From Desulfomicrobium apsheronum (GTDB lineage Bacteria; Desulfobacterota; Desulfovibrionia; Desulfovibrionales; Desulfomicrobiaceae), in assembly GCF_900114115.1 (NCBI RefSeq), contig NZ_FORX01000006.1, forward strand, positions 62,001 to 126,000: DNA of 64,000 nucleotides, written 5' to 3'. The notes below the pieces were generated by a model that searched no databases, was not told where the DNA came from, and was given only the letters and a program-made list of their open reading frames with translations. Positions 55,393-64,000 of this stretch are shown here, piece by piece (position 1 is the stretch's first letter; each line of letters opens with the position of its first letter). Both the position numbers and the translations under genes were made by a program.

Positions 55393-56712
55393 ATGCCGTT
55401 ATCGTTAGTTGAATTTCTTGAGCAGGGAGCGGTCTCGTCTAGGGAGATTCAGGCTGCAACGGGATTGTCACAGGCTGCTGTCTCAAGACAGCTAAGAAAG
55501 ATGGAACGCAGTGTCGTAACAATTCGAAGCGGCAGAACTCCAAAGTATGTTATGACAAGAACCGCTTTTGGCGGTAGCGATAGGCTGCCGCTGGCAATGG
55601 TTGATCCTCATGGAAATACTGTGATTGTAGCGCACATTAGGCCGCTTGTGACAGGGGGATTTTATGTCGAGCAATCAGCTGGCGCCTCTCAATTGCTATT
55701 AGGTTTAAGTAGAGATGGAATGAATGATGACCTTCCATATTATTTGCAAGATATAGGGCCTCAAGGATTTCTTGGAAGGCAAATTGCTAAAGAAATGCAC
55801 GCTCAATTTCAAGAGTTTCCGCCTGATCCCAAGTGGTGGACGACAGATCATGTAGGAAGGTATCTAGTTTCAAACGGTGAGGATTTGCCAGGAAACTTTA
55901 AGTTTGGCGAACAAGCTTTATTGCGTGTTCGTCGTAAACCTGAGGCCGTTGATGACTTTGAGTATCCGCGTATTGCTGATAAAGTGATGGAAGGTGAAGT
56001 TCCCGAATCCTCTGCAGGTGGTGAACAACCTAAATTTACGACATTTAGCAAAAAGAGCAGATCGCATGTTATTGTAAAATTTTCATCTCCTGATGATAAT
56101 TCAATATCGCGCAGGTGGAGAGACGTGCTCATTACAGAATATCATGCAGTAGAGGCGTTGCATCGGAAAAATTTTCCGGCAGCAGAAACGAGACTGTTTG
56201 AGGTGAATAATCGGTTTTTTTTAGAATCTCAGAGGTTTGATCGTTCTGGTGAGTATGGTAGAATGTCAATGATTTCCCTTGCCTCTATTGACGCTGAATT
56301 TGTTGGACAGGGATCTAGCTGGCCTTTGGTATTGAATAAATTGATGGAGATAGGTTTAGTTGCCAAAGAGCATGTGTTTGATGCTGAGTTTATATGGTGC
56401 TTTGGGAAGCTAATCAATAATACTGATATGCATTTAGGAAATTTAAGTTTTTCAATTGATGGAGATGTGTTTAGGCTTTTGCCAGTATACGATATGTGTT
56501 CTATGGGTTTTGCACCAAAAAGTGGTGGTGAATTGCAGCCATACACATTTGTTCCTAAGCATCCAAAAAGGATAAACCTCTCTGATGAATTGTATAAAAT
56601 GGTTGTAGATACGGCAATAGATTTTTGGAACAGAGTCGCTAGTGATGATAGAATATCAGACGAGCTGAAAGACTATCTAGCAAAGGGGAATCCTGTAGAG
56701 TTGATGAGGTAG
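55393..56712 (+). CDS. HipA-family kinase with N-terminal HTH (YjjJ-like)
   Basis: The 439-residue protein has an N-terminal winged helix (1-60, SSREIQAATGLSQAAVSRQL) fused to a HipA kinase core: SSAGGEQPKF (206-215, HipA signature), VIVKFSSP (Lys of the ATP site), the catalytic loop INNTDMHLGNLSF with Asp345 and Asn350, and the metal site LPVYDMC with Asp367. This matches E. coli YjjJ, which has a built-in DNA-binding part and no separate HipB. HipA phosphorylates a tRNA synthetase and causes dormancy; the target here is unknown. The gene is AT-rich against a GC-rich background, a sign of transfer. Confidence 0.88.
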   Translation: MPLSLVEFLEQGAVSSREIQAATGLSQAAVSRQLRKMERSVVTIRSGRTPKYVMTRTAFGGSDRLPLAMVDPHGNTVIVAHIRPLVTGGFYVEQSAGASQLLLGLSRDGMNDDLPYYLQDIGPQGFLGRQIAKEMHAQFQEFPPDPKWWTTDHVGRYLVSNGEDLPGNFKFGEQALLRVRRKPEAVDDFEYPRIADKVMEGEVPESSAGGEQPKFTTFSKKSRSHVIVKFSSPDDNSISRRWRDVLITEYHAVEALHRKNFPAAETRLFEVNNRFFLESQRFDRSGEYGRMSMISLASIDAEFVGQGSSWPLVLNKLMEIGLVAKEHVFDAEFIWCFGKLINNTDMHLGNLSFSIDGDVFRLLPVYDMCSMGFAPKSGGELQPYTFVPKHPKRINLSDELYKMVVDTAIDFWNRVASDDRISDELKDYLAKGNPVELMR

Positions 56713-56772
56713 GGATGCTTTTATTCCTTGTCATGAAAATGGATTTGGTTTGAATGTTGAACGCTATGGCAG

Positions 56773-56793
56773 CCCGGGAAACCGGGTTTTTTT
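56773..56793 (+). terminator. Terminator of the HipA-like gene
   Basis: CCCGG-GAAA-CCGGG hairpin followed directly by seven Ts, 60 bp after the stop codon. Confidence 0.85.
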
Positions 56794-56990
56794 GCGCTTG
56801 GTGCGCCTGGCAGGAGTTTCTACAAACCATCCTGGCCAGCCTTTTTTCCTTCATAATTCCGCGCGCTCGCTTACACGAAAGGCGCAGGGTTTTTCAGGCC
56901 GAGGAGTGCAGAAAAAAAAGAAATTTTCGACGAACAAGTGGTGCAAAGCTGATCCCCGTGCGGGGAATGGTGCGGGGAAGGATATTTTGG

Positions 56991-57026
56991 AAAAGAAAAA
57001 GGGTCTGGATTGTTACATCCAAACCC
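56991..57026 (-). terminator. Terminator after tRNA-Ala
   Basis: On the minus strand GGGTTTGGAT and ATCCAGACCC pair around a six-base loop, followed by TTTTTCTTTT, 10 bp past the tRNA CCA. Confidence 0.88.
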
Positions 57027-57035
57027 TTGATTTCT

Positions 57036-57111
57036 TGGTGGAGATGAGGAGGATCGAACTCCTGGCCTCTGCATTGCGAACGCAGCGCTCTCCCAGCTGA
57101 GCTACATCCCC
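57036..57111 (-). tRNA. tRNA-Ala(CGC)
   Basis: On the minus strand the gene starts GGGGATGTAGCTCAGCTGGG, has anticodon loop TTCGCAA (anticodon CGC, reads GCG), T-arm GAGTTCGATCCTC and encoded CCA. It lies 72 bp downstream of ilvE on the same strand. Confidence 0.97.
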
Positions 57112-57183
57112 TGACGTGGGAAGCCTGATATGGGGTCCGGGGCCTGTTGTCAACAGGGCTGGCGGACTTGGCTCTGAAATGTC

Positions 57184-58269
57184 CTAAATCAGGTAGCTTT
57201 GGAGGACCATTCCCTGTGGCACCGGGGCCTTGTCCTGGTAGATGTCCCAGTATGTCTGCCGGGCGCGGCCCAAGGCCAGGTACAGGGGGTGATCGGTCTG
57301 GGCGCGCATTTGGGCGCAGGGCGCGTTGTTTTCATCGACCATGACCAGCCGCTGGGCGCGGTTCAGGATGCCCGCCGTGCCGATGGAGGCGATGGCCGCG
57401 ATCTCTCCGGCTTCGGCCCGGGCCATGAGTTCGCCGTAGGTCATGTCGCGCTCATCGACCGTAATCCCGGATTCGCGCAGGATGGCGCAGATGCCCTGGA
57501 TGGTGACCGAGGGCAGGATGAGCGGGCTTTCGGGGATCTTGACCACGGAACCGCCGGTCAGCGCGATGAGGCAGCATGAGGAGTCCCACTCCGTGACGCG
57601 GCGGTCGCGCAGGGGCAGGTCCAGCCGGTCGTCCAGAAACAGGGCCGAAGAGGCCTCGGGCAGGATGGTTCGGGCTTCGTCCACGGCCTTGACGCTCAGG
57701 AGGTAATTTACCCCGAGTTTCAGGTTGCCCGTGCCGTTGGCGCCAACGGCACGCACCAGTCCCGGCACGACCACGCCGCTGAAGGGTTCGCCCATGTAGC
57801 GGTCGTAGGTGCAGGTGACCATGCGGATGGACGGGCTTTCTGGAAAGGTCACGCCGATGGACTGGGACTCGTCCACGGTGAACGGGCGCAGATAGCCCTG
57901 CCCGCCGGATTCGCCCATGTAATGGATGAACTCGGCCAGTTCCGGGCTGCGCAGGTAGTGCAGAATCATGGCTTCCAGTTCATCTTCCGAGGGCACGAGA
58001 GCCTGCTGGGCCGCGCCCAGGTTGAAGGAGATGGAGCGGCGGAAACGTTGCAGGTTCTTGTGCAGGTTCAGAAACTGGACATGCAGGCTGCCGTCCTCGG
58101 CCGGGCCGATGAAGTAGCGGATGCCCTCGAAGGCCAGGCAGAGTCCGTAATGTATGGAGCGGGACACCGCCGGGACCTTGTCCGCCATGGGGACCATGGC
58201 GAGGGACTTGCCCTGGAGCAGGTAACGTGACTGAAAATCAGCCCATTTGGTGCCTTCAAAACCGGCCAT
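57184..58269 (-). CDS. ilvE: Branched-chain amino acid aminotransferase
   Basis: The 361-residue class IV PLP enzyme interconverts branched-chain amino acids and their keto acids. The PLP lysine is in GTGNLKLGVNYLLS, and SIHYGLCLAFEGIRYF and SSALFLDDRLDLPLRDRRVTE resemble the bacterial BCAT II group. GTAGI (IGTAGILNRAQRLV) near the C-terminus binds the PLP phosphate. It is followed by tRNA-Ala. Confidence 0.92.
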   Translation of the reverse strand: MAGFEGTKWADFQSRYLLQGKSLAMVPMADKVPAVSRSIHYGLCLAFEGIRYFIGPAEDGSLHVQFLNLHKNLQRFRRSISFNLGAAQQALVPSEDELEAMILHYLRSPELAEFIHYMGESGGQGYLRPFTVDESQSIGVTFPESPSIRMVTCTYDRYMGEPFSGVVVPGLVRAVGANGTGNLKLGVNYLLSVKAVDEARTILPEASSALFLDDRLDLPLRDRRVTEWDSSCCLIALTGGSVVKIPESPLILPSVTIQGICAILRESGITVDERDMTYGELMARAEAGEIAAIASIGTAGILNRAQRLVMVDENNAPCAQMRAQTDHPLYLALGRARQTYWDIYQDKAPVPQGMVLQSYLI

Positions 58270-58355
58270 GGGTCCTCCCGTGGGATGGTGAATGGTTTAT
58301 TGTTGAACGCGCGGCGACTTGTGCCCAGGAACTTGCGCCAGGCCTGGTCCGGTCA

Positions 58356-59828
58356 TTATCCGGCCCTTTGCGCGGCCTTGGGGCCGGGGCCGCCCGCGAC
58401 GTAGGTATGCAGGGGCAGCTCGCTGTCCGGGCAGTCGCAGCGGTCCAGGATGGGGGTCAGAAAGCCCCAGCAAAGCTCCACGGCGTCCTGCCGCCAGAAA
58501 AGGGTCTGGTCGCCGGTGATGCAATCCAGCAGCACCTTGGCGTAATCGTCCAGACGGCCAAGACCCGAGCCCGCGCCGTAGGAGAACTCCATTGACTGAC
58601 CCTGCAGGCAGAGCTGCGAGCCCTGGCCCTTGGTCTGCACCTCCAGTCGGACCACTTCATCTGGATGGATGCCGATGACCAGGCGGTTTGGGGGGATGAC
58701 TTCATCCCTGGACTTGCGAAACATGGAGACGGGCACGCTCTTGAACTGCACCGTGATCTCGGTGTGCTTGGCCTCAAGCCGTTTGCCCGAGCAGAGATGG
58801 AACGGCACGCCCTGCCAGCGCCAGTTGTCCAGATAGACCTTGAGCCAGGCAAAGGTCGGAGTGATCGAATCGGGCCGCACGCCCGGTTCCTGCAAGTATC
58901 CCGGCACGGCCTCGCCGCCCGACATGCCCGGTCCGTACTGGCCCAGGATCAGCTGTTCATCCAGTCGCTCCAGATCGAGCGGGCGCAGGGCCCGGAAGAC
59001 CTTGGAGCGCTCGTCGCGGACCAGTTCGGCCTCGAATATGGACGGCGGCTCCATGGCGCACAGCGACAGGAGCATCATCATGTGGTTCTGGAACATGTCC
59101 CTGAGCACCCCGGCCTGATCGTAGAAACCGGCGCGGTGGCCGATGCCGAGGGTTTCGGCGGCGGTGATGCGGATGTGGTCGATGTAGCGGCGGTTCCAGA
59201 CCGGCTCGAAGAGGGCGTTGGCGAAGCGCAGCAGCAGGACGTTCTGCACGGTCTCCTTGGCCATGTAGTGATCGATGCGGAAGATCTGGCGCTCCTTGAA
59301 GTAGCGGTGCAGCACCGTATCCAGCTCCCTGGCCGTGGCCAGATCGCGGCCGAAGGGTTTTTCCACGACGATGCGCACGCTCGTGTCCTCGCTCTCCCGG
59401 CCAAGGCCCGCCTCGCCGAGCATGGTGGCCAGGGGAATGTAGGCGCTGGGGGGCACGGCCAGGTAGAAGAGTCGATTTTTCGGCGTCTCGCGGTCAAGGT
59501 CGCCAAGGGCCATGCTCAGGGTGTAACCCGATTCGGGCTCGTCGGGGTCCAGGCGCAGGTAGCGGATCCGGGGCACGAGGTCGGCCAGACAGGACGGGGG
59601 AATGGCCTGGGCGAGTTTTTCGCCGAGCAGGTTCGAGTACTCGTCCGCGCTCAAATCCGTGCGTCCCACGGCCAGGATGCGCGTGTCGTGGCTGAGCAGC
59701 CCGTTCTGGCAGAGGGAGGCCAGGGCCGGGAAGATCTTGCGCATGGCCAGGTCTCCGGTGGCGCCGAAGATGACCAGATTGACCGGAGCGGCCTGGGACG
59801 CGGTGGGGCAGGAAGATGTGGCGGTCAT
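58356..59828 (-). CDS. zwf: Glucose-6-phosphate 1-dehydrogenase
   Basis: The 490-residue enzyme oxidises glucose-6-phosphate to 6-phosphogluconolactone with NAD(P). It has the coenzyme site VIFGATGDLAMRKIFPAL and the active-site signature FRIDHYMAKETVQNVL, plus EKPFGRDLATA. The ATG at 59828 with GGGAG upstream gives a normal start; the longer frame is noise. No pgl or gnd is adjacent. Downstream by 86 bp is ilvE. Confidence 0.96.
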   Translation of the reverse strand: MTATSSCPTASQAAPVNLVIFGATGDLAMRKIFPALASLCQNGLLSHDTRILAVGRTDLSADEYSNLLGEKLAQAIPPSCLADLVPRIRYLRLDPDEPESGYTLSMALGDLDRETPKNRLFYLAVPPSAYIPLATMLGEAGLGRESEDTSVRIVVEKPFGRDLATARELDTVLHRYFKERQIFRIDHYMAKETVQNVLLLRFANALFEPVWNRRYIDHIRITAAETLGIGHRAGFYDQAGVLRDMFQNHMMMLLSLCAMEPPSIFEAELVRDERSKVFRALRPLDLERLDEQLILGQYGPGMSGGEAVPGYLQEPGVRPDSITPTFAWLKVYLDNWRWQGVPFHLCSGKRLEAKHTEITVQFKSVPVSMFRKSRDEVIPPNRLVIGIHPDEVVRLEVQTKGQGSQLCLQGQSMEFSYGAGSGLGRLDDYAKVLLDCITGDQTLFWRQDAVELCWGFLTPILDRCDCPDSELPLHTYVAGGPGPKAAQRAG

Positions 59829-59934
59829 GGTGCTCCCGGGACGGTGAGAAGGTTTGCAGCAATCAGAAATATCAGGACGAAGCCAAAAGGCAAGTCCCGG
59901 TTCCCATGCCGCCTGAGCCCGCCCCGGGCTTTTT

Positions 59935-60834
59935 TCAGCGGAAAAAGAGGGCAACGCCGGCCAGGGTGACCAGGGCGCCGACAAGGCTGCGCCGGGAGAC
60001 CTTGTGCCCGGTCACGACCGCAAGCCCAAGTGCGAAAAGAGGACTGACCGAGATGAGGGTCTGGGCGATGGCCGCGCCGGTCAGCTTGAGTGCGGCCTGT
60101 TGCAGCCAAATGCCAAGGAACGTGCCCAGAAAGACGGCCAGGGTGAAGAACGCCCATCCGTTTCGGGCCGTGCCGATGGCCCGCCAGCATTCCCGGCGCA
60201 GGACGATTTCGGGTTTCAGGAGCGGGAGCGCGGTCCACAGCACCAGACTGGCCGCGGCCAGACGGATGAGGGCGGCCCAGAGCGGGGTGATGTCGGTTGC
60301 GACCATGACCTGCCGGGACATGACCATGCCGGTGGCCTGACACAGGGCGGCCAGGGTGGCGAAGCCCAGGCCCGGCAGATTCAAGCCCTTCTGCTGGGGC
60401 TGATGTTCCGTGACCACCCACAGGATGCCGCTCATGGTCAGGAAGATGCCCGCCCAGGCCCAGAATCCGATGGCCTCGTGCAGGAAACAGAGAGCAAGGA
60501 CGCCGGTCAGCGGCGGAGCCAGGGATTCGATCAGGAGGGTCTGGCTGGGGCCGACGCGTTTTATGGCCGAAAAATAGGCGCTGTCACCGATGCTGATGCC
60601 GACGATCCCGCTGCCCACCAGCCACAGCCACTGCGACGTCGAGAGGGTGGGAGGCGCATCGCCAAGGACAAAAATGGTCACGGTCAGCATGGCCACGGCG
60701 ATGCTGCCCTTGACCAGGTTCAGGAACAGCGCCGGGGCCTTGTTGCCGGTGCGGGCGTAGATGATGGTGGCCAGGGCCCAGATGAAGGCCGCCGAAAGGG
60801 CAGCGATCTCGCCTGCGAACGGAATGGTCGTCAC
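59935..60834 (-). CDS. EamA/DMT-family transporter
   Basis: The 299-residue membrane protein has ten predicted helices in two EamA repeats (EIAALSAAFIWALATIIYAR at the start, ALIRLAAASLVLWTALPLL in the second half). It would export a metabolite in exchange for protons; the substrate is not deducible. Its start overlaps the stop of the small unknown gene by 4 bp, so they are co-transcribed. Confidence 0.9.
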   Translation of the reverse strand: MTTIPFAGEIAALSAAFIWALATIIYARTGNKAPALFLNLVKGSIAVAMLTVTIFVLGDAPPTLSTSQWLWLVGSGIVGISIGDSAYFSAIKRVGPSQTLLIESLAPPLTGVLALCFLHEAIGFWAWAGIFLTMSGILWVVTEHQPQQKGLNLPGLGFATLAALCQATGMVMSRQVMVATDITPLWAALIRLAAASLVLWTALPLLKPEIVLRRECWRAIGTARNGWAFFTLAVFLGTFLGIWLQQAALKLTGAAIAQTLISVSPLFALGLAVVTGHKVSRRSLVGALVTLAGVALFFR

Positions 60835-61160
60835 GCCTGGGGAAGAAACGAGGTCTGGTTGGCGAAGAAGAATTTCGTGTCGAAGGGGCCAAAGCTGCCC
60901 GTTTCAGCCATGAGGGTGAAGTACTCGACCCGGCCGTAGCGGCGGGTCAGGTGCGGCTGCACGCCCATGCGTTCGTAGTAGTCGGCCTTGGCGATCGGGC
61001 GTTCGCTCTCCGTCAGGTCATAGACCGCGTCCTCGACTTCGGCCCAGGCGTGGGCCACATATCCCGCACCGCCGGGGATCCAGGCGTGCACAACCTCGGC
61101 CAGTTCGCTTTCGCTGCAGATTTCCATGGCCGCCGCAAAAGATTGTTCCTTGAAATGCAT
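60831..61160 (-). CDS. Unknown small protein in the hydantoinase operon
   Basis: I do not recognise this 109-residue protein. It has no signal peptide or membrane segment; the WIPGGAGYVAHAWAEVEDAVYDLTES stretch (in two parts) recalls a small transglutaminase-like or papain-like fold with a His/Asp but no clear Cys beyond one near residue 15. ATG 61160 is preferred over GTG 61166 since AAGGAG lies 6 bp before it. It sits between the hydantoinase and the EamA gene with overlaps on both sides. Confidence 0.7.
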   Translation of the reverse strand: MHFKEQSFAAAMEICSESELAEVVHAWIPGGAGYVAHAWAEVEDAVYDLTESERPIAKADYYERMGVQPHLTRRYGRVEYFTLMAETGSFGPFDTKFFFANQTSFLPQA

Positions 61161-61162
61161 GT

Positions 61163-62824
61163 TCACTCCTTGGTGATGGTGTCCATGAGGGCCGCGCCCA
61201 GGGCGTTTCCGACCTCGTAATGTTCTGGAAAGACTGCTTCGGTGCCAAGGCGCGCGGCCACTTCAGGCAAGAGGAACGGTGCGGCCGCGCCGATGCCGAT
61301 GATCCGGGGGCGGACCCTGATCGTGATGTCCAGGAGCGCGCTTTGCTCGGGCTGTTCAAAAAAATGGGCCAGGGCCGGTCCGACTTCCCGGTTGCCGAGG
61401 GCGCACAGGATGGTGGTGGCGATGGTTGCGTGGGCCTTTTCAAGCACCTGATCGCAGAACGCTTCCGGCGCGAGGCTTAGCAGCGCGGCCAGCACGCCTG
61501 CCCCTTCCATGGCGGGCCTTGCGTCGCCAAGGTCCAGGCGTCCGAGCACGTGCAGGGCGTCCGTGGGCGTGAATCCACAGGTGACGACCCGCCGTGCGGC
61601 CTGGAGTCTGGCGATGGCTTTTTCCAGGTTCGATTCGGCCAGCGCCAGCTCCTGCCGCAGGCGCATGGGCGTGGCCGGGCCATGTTCGGCGAGCCAGCGC
61701 AGGATCTGGTCGTCTCCGGGATCGGTGCCCGGAGCCAGCTGCACGCACTGGGCGCAGAGGTCCGCGCCGAGCCAGGCTTCGGGGCGCGTCATGGATGCCA
61801 GGGCCGGCCCATCGAGATGCAGGTGGATCTGGGACAACGGCACGACCCGGGCCGGGCCAAGGGACAGGCGGCCATTCTCGACGCGCGCCAGGCTGTCGCC
61901 GCCAAGGCCCACGGTGTACATCTCCACGGCCCGCACGTGCGTGCGCCAGGAGCCGATGGTCATGCCTTCCTCTCGGACCACGGGATGGCCTTCCCTGATG
62001 AGGGTGATGTCCGTCGTGGTGCCGCCCACGTCCACGATGAGCGCGGTCTCGCCCGCTGCGGCGTGACCGCCGAACAGGGCGGTGGCCGCCGGACCGCTGG
62101 CCACCGTGGCCGAGGAGTTGCGCACGGCTTCGGGCAGGTCCATGCTCTGGCAGTCCCCGCGCACGATGCGTACCGGGCAGGACAGCCCGAGGCGTTCCAT
62201 GGACCGGGCGATGCCGCGCAGGAAGTCCTGCATGACGGGCAGCAGCCTGGCGTTGAGGACGGCCGTGGCCGCGCGTTCCTCCATGCCCGGGCGGGTGCTG
62301 GCCTGGTGGGAGCAGAACACGGGCATTTGGTCCATGAGCTCGATGGCCTTGGCCGCAACCAGTTCGTGGGTCGGGTCCTCGAAGGCGAGCATGGCGCAGA
62401 CGGCGTACGCGTCGACGCGGCCCTTCATGGCGGCGATGCCCTGGATCAGATAATCCATGCCCAAAGGCTCGGCTTCGACCCCCCGGGCCTTGTGACCGCC
62501 GGGGATGAAGCGCATGTCCGCCGCCGGGATGTGCAGCCGCTTGTCGTGCCCGATGACGAAGAGTCCGACCTCCGCGCCCTTGTCTTCCACCAGGGCGTTG
62601 GTGGCCAGGGTCGTGGAAACGGTCACGAGTTCGATTGTTTCCGGGTTCGCGCCCGAGGCCAGGAGCACTTTTTCCAGGCTTCGGCCGATGGCCACGGCCG
62701 GGTCGTGGGGGGTGGTCGGGGTCTTCACGCCGGCCAGAACCCGGCCGGACGAGCGGTCTAGAACTACCGCATCCGTGTAGGTGCCGCCGGTGTCGATGCC
62801 GATGACGCAGGCTGGTGGGGACAT
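61163..62824 (-). CDS. Hydantoinase/oxoprolinase-family protein (HyuA-like)
   Basis: The 553-residue ATPase-type protein has the actin-fold phosphate motif GIDTGGTYTDAVVLDRSSG at the N-terminus, a second in LIVDVGGTTTDITLI, and VTVSTTLATNALVED. N-methylhydantoinase A/acetone carboxylase-type proteins use ATP to open amide rings or activate ketones, usually with a HyuB partner, absent here. ATG 62824 has AAGGAAA upstream. It is divergent from the oxidoreductase gene and starts an operon with the small gene and the transporter. Its length is shorter than typical HyuA (about 690). Confidence 0.85.
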   Translation of the reverse strand: MSPPACVIGIDTGGTYTDAVVLDRSSGRVLAGVKTPTTPHDPAVAIGRSLEKVLLASGANPETIELVTVSTTLATNALVEDKGAEVGLFVIGHDKRLHIPAADMRFIPGGHKARGVEAEPLGMDYLIQGIAAMKGRVDAYAVCAMLAFEDPTHELVAAKAIELMDQMPVFCSHQASTRPGMEERAATAVLNARLLPVMQDFLRGIARSMERLGLSCPVRIVRGDCQSMDLPEAVRNSSATVASGPAATALFGGHAAAGETALIVDVGGTTTDITLIREGHPVVREEGMTIGSWRTHVRAVEMYTVGLGGDSLARVENGRLSLGPARVVPLSQIHLHLDGPALASMTRPEAWLGADLCAQCVQLAPGTDPGDDQILRWLAEHGPATPMRLRQELALAESNLEKAIARLQAARRVVTCGFTPTDALHVLGRLDLGDARPAMEGAGVLAALLSLAPEAFCDQVLEKAHATIATTILCALGNREVGPALAHFFEQPEQSALLDITIRVRPRIIGIGAAAPFLLPEVAARLGTEAVFPEHYEVGNALGAALMDTITKE

Positions 62825-62960
62825 GGAAATTTCCTTTCTACGGGGATGATCCTTCAGACGCGATTGCCTTAAGGATTTCCGCCGGTCCCGTCCAGTGGAA
62901 CGGCGCGGCCGCCGGATGAAGCATGTCATGGGGCGCACGTCGCGGGGAACAGCGGATTTT

Positions 62961-62989
62961 TTGTCACGGTAAGCCGCCGATGGTTGTAT
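62961..62989 (+). promoter_or_regulatory. Possible promoter of the 2-oxoacid:ferredoxin oxidoreductase
   Basis: TTGTCA, 17 bp, TTGTAT. The -35 has one mismatch and the -10 is weak. Downstream an ATCCTCC/GGAGGAT inverted repeat with an 18-base loop forms part of the leader. Confidence 0.3.
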
Positions 62990-63073
62990 CCTCCCGCAAA
63001 ATATGCAAGCAGGAGGATGGTCGAGATTCATGTCGCGGAATCGCCGCGCTCATGGGAAACCAAGGAGATATTC

Positions 63074-64000
63074 GTGCACGAAGAACTGCATTTGATCATG
63101 GGTGGGGAGGCCGGTCAGGGTCTGGATACCGTGTCCGGACTGCTGGGAACGGCCGTGGTCCGGTCGGGCAGGCATCTGCTTGTGGCCCAGCATGTCATGT
63201 CCCGGGTGAGGGGCGGGCACAATAATTTTCGCGTGCGCATCGGCTCGCGCCCAGTGCAGGGCCCGCCGGACACGTTCCATCTGCTCGCGGCCATGAGCCG
63301 GGAGAGCGTGGAGCTGCACAGGGACAAGCTCAAGTCTCCGGGCGTCATCCTGGCTGACGCGGCCTGGGAACTGCCCGATACTCCAGGCCTTGTGGCCATT
63401 CCCTTTGCCGAGCTTGCCGCGCGGCCTGTTTTTCGGAGCGTGGCCCTGCTTGGCGTGCTCGGCGCCATGTTCGGGCTTGAAGCTTCCCTGTTCGAGGAAC
63501 AGCTTTTGGAGCAGTTCAAGGCCAAGGGCGACGAGATCGTGTCCAGCAACCTGCGCGTCCTTAACGCCGCCATGAAATGGGCCGCGGACAATGCGCCTCG
63601 TTTGCCCTTGCCCCCCGCCGAGAGCCCGGGCGGGCTGCTGACCATGGACGGTAACCAGGCCATCGTCCTTGGCGCGCTGGCCGCCGGCGTGCGGTTTTGC
63701 GGATATTACCCCATGTCCCCGGCGACTTCCATCGCCGAAGGTCTGGTGCACGCCGCCGTCGAGATGGGTGTCGTGGTGGAGCAGGCCGAGGACGAGATCG
63801 CGGCCGCGAACATGGCGCTCGGGGCATCCTATGCCGGGGCGCGGAGCATCGTGCCCACCTCGGGTGGCGGGTTCGCCCTCATGACCGAGGCGGTGAGCCT
63901 GGCCGGAGTCTCGGAGACACCCGTGGTATTTGTCGTGGTCCAGCGCCCCGGCCCAGCCACGGGCCTGGCCACGCGCACGGAGCAGGCGGACCTGGATCTG
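63074..64000 (+). CDS. korA: 2-oxoacid:ferredoxin oxidoreductase, fused gamma-alpha subunit, C-terminus cut
   Basis: From a GTG at 63074 (AAGGAG 7 bp upstream) 309 codons run to the window edge. Residues 1-185 are the gamma domain (LIMGGEAGQGLDTVSGLLG, SRVRGGHNNFRVRIGS). From about 190 comes the alpha domain with FCGYYPMSPATSIAEGL and EQAEDEIAAANMALGASYAG. The enzyme (2-oxoglutarate or related keto acid) uses ferredoxin, with a beta subunit normally encoded next, beyond the window. The fused gamma-alpha type is common in anaerobes. Confidence 0.88.
   Translation, partial: MHEELHLIMGGEAGQGLDTVSGLLGTAVVRSGRHLLVAQHVMSRVRGGHNNFRVRIGSRPVQGPPDTFHLLAAMSRESVELHRDKLKSPGVILADAAWELPDTPGLVAIPFAELAARPVFRSVALLGVLGAMFGLEASLFEEQLLEQFKAKGDEIVSSNLRVLNAAMKWAADNAPRLPLPPAESPGGLLTMDGNQAIVLGALAAGVRFCGYYPMSPATSIAEGLVHAAVEMGVVVEQAEDEIAAANMALGASYAGARSIVPTSGGGFALMTEAVSLAGVSETPVVFVVVQRPGPATGLATRTEQADLDL

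Overview
The window looks like chromosome of a Gram-negative sulfate-reducing deltaproteobacterium of the Desulfovibrionales, perhaps close to Desulfomicrobium (the genus is a guess). The reasons are a desulforedoxin gene very like the D. gigas protein, hydrogenase maturation genes, several molybdopterin oxidoreductases, Kdo/LPS genes, and a GC content near 60% everywhere except the left end.

Layout. 1-5.6 kb is the AT-rich end of a surface-polysaccharide island: a GT2 glycosyltransferase cut by the window edge, a 1038-residue chimeric protein ending in a GT4 glycosyltransferase, a kinase-like/methyltransferase fusion, and a UDP-glucuronate decarboxylase whose gene changes base composition part-way along. 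6.3-7.1 kb holds a MntA/HepT toxin-antitoxin pair. 7.1-12.5 kb is a tightly overlapping minus-strand run (HD protein, ddl, waaA, kdsB, carA, TPR protein). 12.6-16.5 kb carries hypC-hypD and, after a repeat-rich gap, hypE, a DEDD exonuclease and an unknown gene. The hypE block is bracketed by two inverted copies of an unusual structured repeat.

17.0-27.9 kb is one long minus-strand cluster: pyrG, kdsA, kdsC, lptC, lptA, lptB, rpoN, hpf, ptsN, rapZ, mannose-type PTS EIIA, EIIB and EIIC, then ppaC. It joins Kdo synthesis and LPS export to sigma-54 and PTS regulation; the EIIC gene is frameshifted in a nine-base homopolymer. Rightward genes purQ and tadA follow, with tRNA-Ser(CGA) overlapping the end of tadA, then desulforedoxin, an OmpA lipoprotein and a FUSC membrane protein.

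32.4-37.4 kb encodes a three-subunit NAD-linked formate dehydrogenase with HydB-like electron-transfer domains and a Cys active site. 37.4-48.4 kb has a doubled DUF1566 protein, a DksA-type protein, an HPP/molybdopterin/Fe-S operon, PilZ, a repair cluster (uvsE, umuC, umuD) and a second short molybdopterin oxidoreductase. 48.6-54.9 kb is a signalling group of two hybrid histidine kinases around a periplasmic binding protein homologous to the sensor of one kinase. The right end has a HipA/YjjJ-like AT-rich gene, tRNA-Ala(CGC), ilvE, zwf, an EamA transporter, a hydantoinase-type protein and the start of a 2-oxoacid:ferredoxin oxidoreductase.

REP-like palindromes with a core close to CCCGCGAAGGCGGG lie in several intergenic gaps.
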